A stretch of DNA of 64,000 nucleotides from Pseudochelatococcus contaminans (GTDB taxonomy: Bacteria; Pseudomonadota; Alphaproteobacteria; Rhizobiales; Beijerinckiaceae). Shown piece after piece: positions 63,644 to 64,000 of this stretch (its first letter is position 1; each line of letters begins with the position of its first letter). The notes beneath the pieces are model-generated. The model saw nothing but the letters and a program-made list of their open reading frames with translations, was not told the origin of the DNA and did not search any database. The position numbers and the translations under genes were made by a program. The stretch is taken from contig NZ_JACICC010000004.1 in NCBI RefSeq assembly GCF_014195635.1, forward strand, positions 1 to 64,000. The letters are read 5' to 3'.

Positions 63644-63777
63644 AGGAAGCCATTCGTTTGCGGTACATGGAAGCTGCCGGCGCCGGCCGCACCGGGGAAA
63701 GCGCATTGCATCAGAGCGTTATAGCACCGCCAGGTTTCAATGGAATGTCGGAAAACTGACGAAGCAATGCCCGTCCA

Positions 63778-64000
63778 TCAACCGCAGTCGCGATAGCACG
63801 GCTCGCTTGTATGCATTGTGCCTTCGGCGCATGCAGCCGCGTCATCCGGCTTCAGCAAGCCCGTAATGAGGCGTGCGATCAGATCTTCGACCTCCCCACC
63901 TTTATCGTGTTGAAGCGGTTCGACCCGAATGACTTCCCGCATGACACCGATTCCGGTCAGCACTGCGGCGAGCAGCGCCGCCCGCTGCTCCGTCAAACCC
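63778..64000 (-). CDS. C-terminal end of a probable TetR-family regulator (partial)
   Basis: The frame is open to the right edge, so the gene start lies outside the window; about 74 codons are visible. The sequence RAALLAAVLTGIGVMREVIR, followed by LIARLITGLLKPD, resembles the C-terminal helix pair of TetR/AcrR regulators. The last about 20 residues (AACAEGTMHTSEPCYRDCG) are unlike the family and may be an extension. No start codon is claimed. Confidence 0.6.
   Translation of the reverse strand, partial: GLTEQRAALLAAVLTGIGVMREVIRVEPLQHDKGGEVEDLIARLITGLLKPDDAAACAEGTMHTSEPCYRDCG

Overview
The window is about 61% G+C, densely packed, and reads as a chromosomal segment of an alphaproteobacterium of the order Hyphomicrobiales (Rhizobiales). 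A Brucella/Ochrobactrum-like or Phyllobacterium-like relative is my best guess; this is inferred from gene content, since there is no rRNA or other marker. I see no tRNA, rRNA, CRISPR array, insertion sequence, integrase or phage gene. About 53 protein genes are supported, one of them cut by the right edge.

Layout. 0.2-7.0 kb (minus): an Anbu cassette of circularly permuted ATP-grasp, alpha-E protein, Anbu proteasome-like peptidase and transglutaminase/DUF2126 giant. 7.3-10.8 kb: LysR regulator divergent from glutaryl-CoA dehydrogenase and a class III CoA-transferase (glutarate/lysine catabolism). 10.9-13.4 kb: omega-aminotransferase with a divergent LysR regulator. 13.5-17.0 kb: Lrp regulator divergent from alanine racemase, D-amino-acid dehydrogenase and a RidA protein (D-amino-acid use). 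17.8-22.6 kb: pstS, pstC, pstA, pstB ending in a terminator, with no phoU. 23.0-25.8 kb: EmrAB-type efflux pair. 25.9-33.0 kb: a hybrid histidine kinase with three receivers, CheR, CheB, a receiver-GGDEF protein, then a SpoT-like HD hydrolase. 33.1-37.4 kb (minus): efeU-efeO-efeB plus a second imelysin-like lipoprotein-free EfeM-type gene (ferrous iron uptake). 37.8-43.7 kb: DUF488, DEAD-box helicase, YaiI, MFS, alpha/beta hydrolase and DJ-1/PfpI genes. 44.3-48.2 kb (minus): N-formylglutamate amidohydrolase, a DUF1704/QEGLA metallopeptidase-like protein and a GshB-like ATP-grasp ligase. 48.4-54.3 kb: a mevalonate-catabolism locus (degradative HMG-CoA reductase, HMG-CoA lyase, MocR regulator, TctA-type permease with a small membrane partner). 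54.3-64.0 kb: LysR/azoreductase, two small stress/envelope proteins, a periplasmic sugar-binding-type protein with a chemoreceptor, an MFS pump with a divergent TetR regulator, an AI-2E family membrane protein, and the end of another TetR-like gene.

How the parts work together. Several loci are self-contained catabolic modules with their own regulator next door (glutarate, D-amino acids, mevalonate). Two loci pair an ATP-grasp ligase with a peptidase (Anbu cassette; GshB-like/DUF1704/amidohydrolase) and could make and trim small peptides or peptide tails. The most interesting candidates for second looks are the GshB-like/DUF1704/amidohydrolase operon, the kinase-CheR-CheB-GGDEF cassette with a Glu/Gln-rich coiled coil, the mevalonate locus with an orphan TctA permease and a four-half-site operator array, and the binding-protein/chemoreceptor pair.
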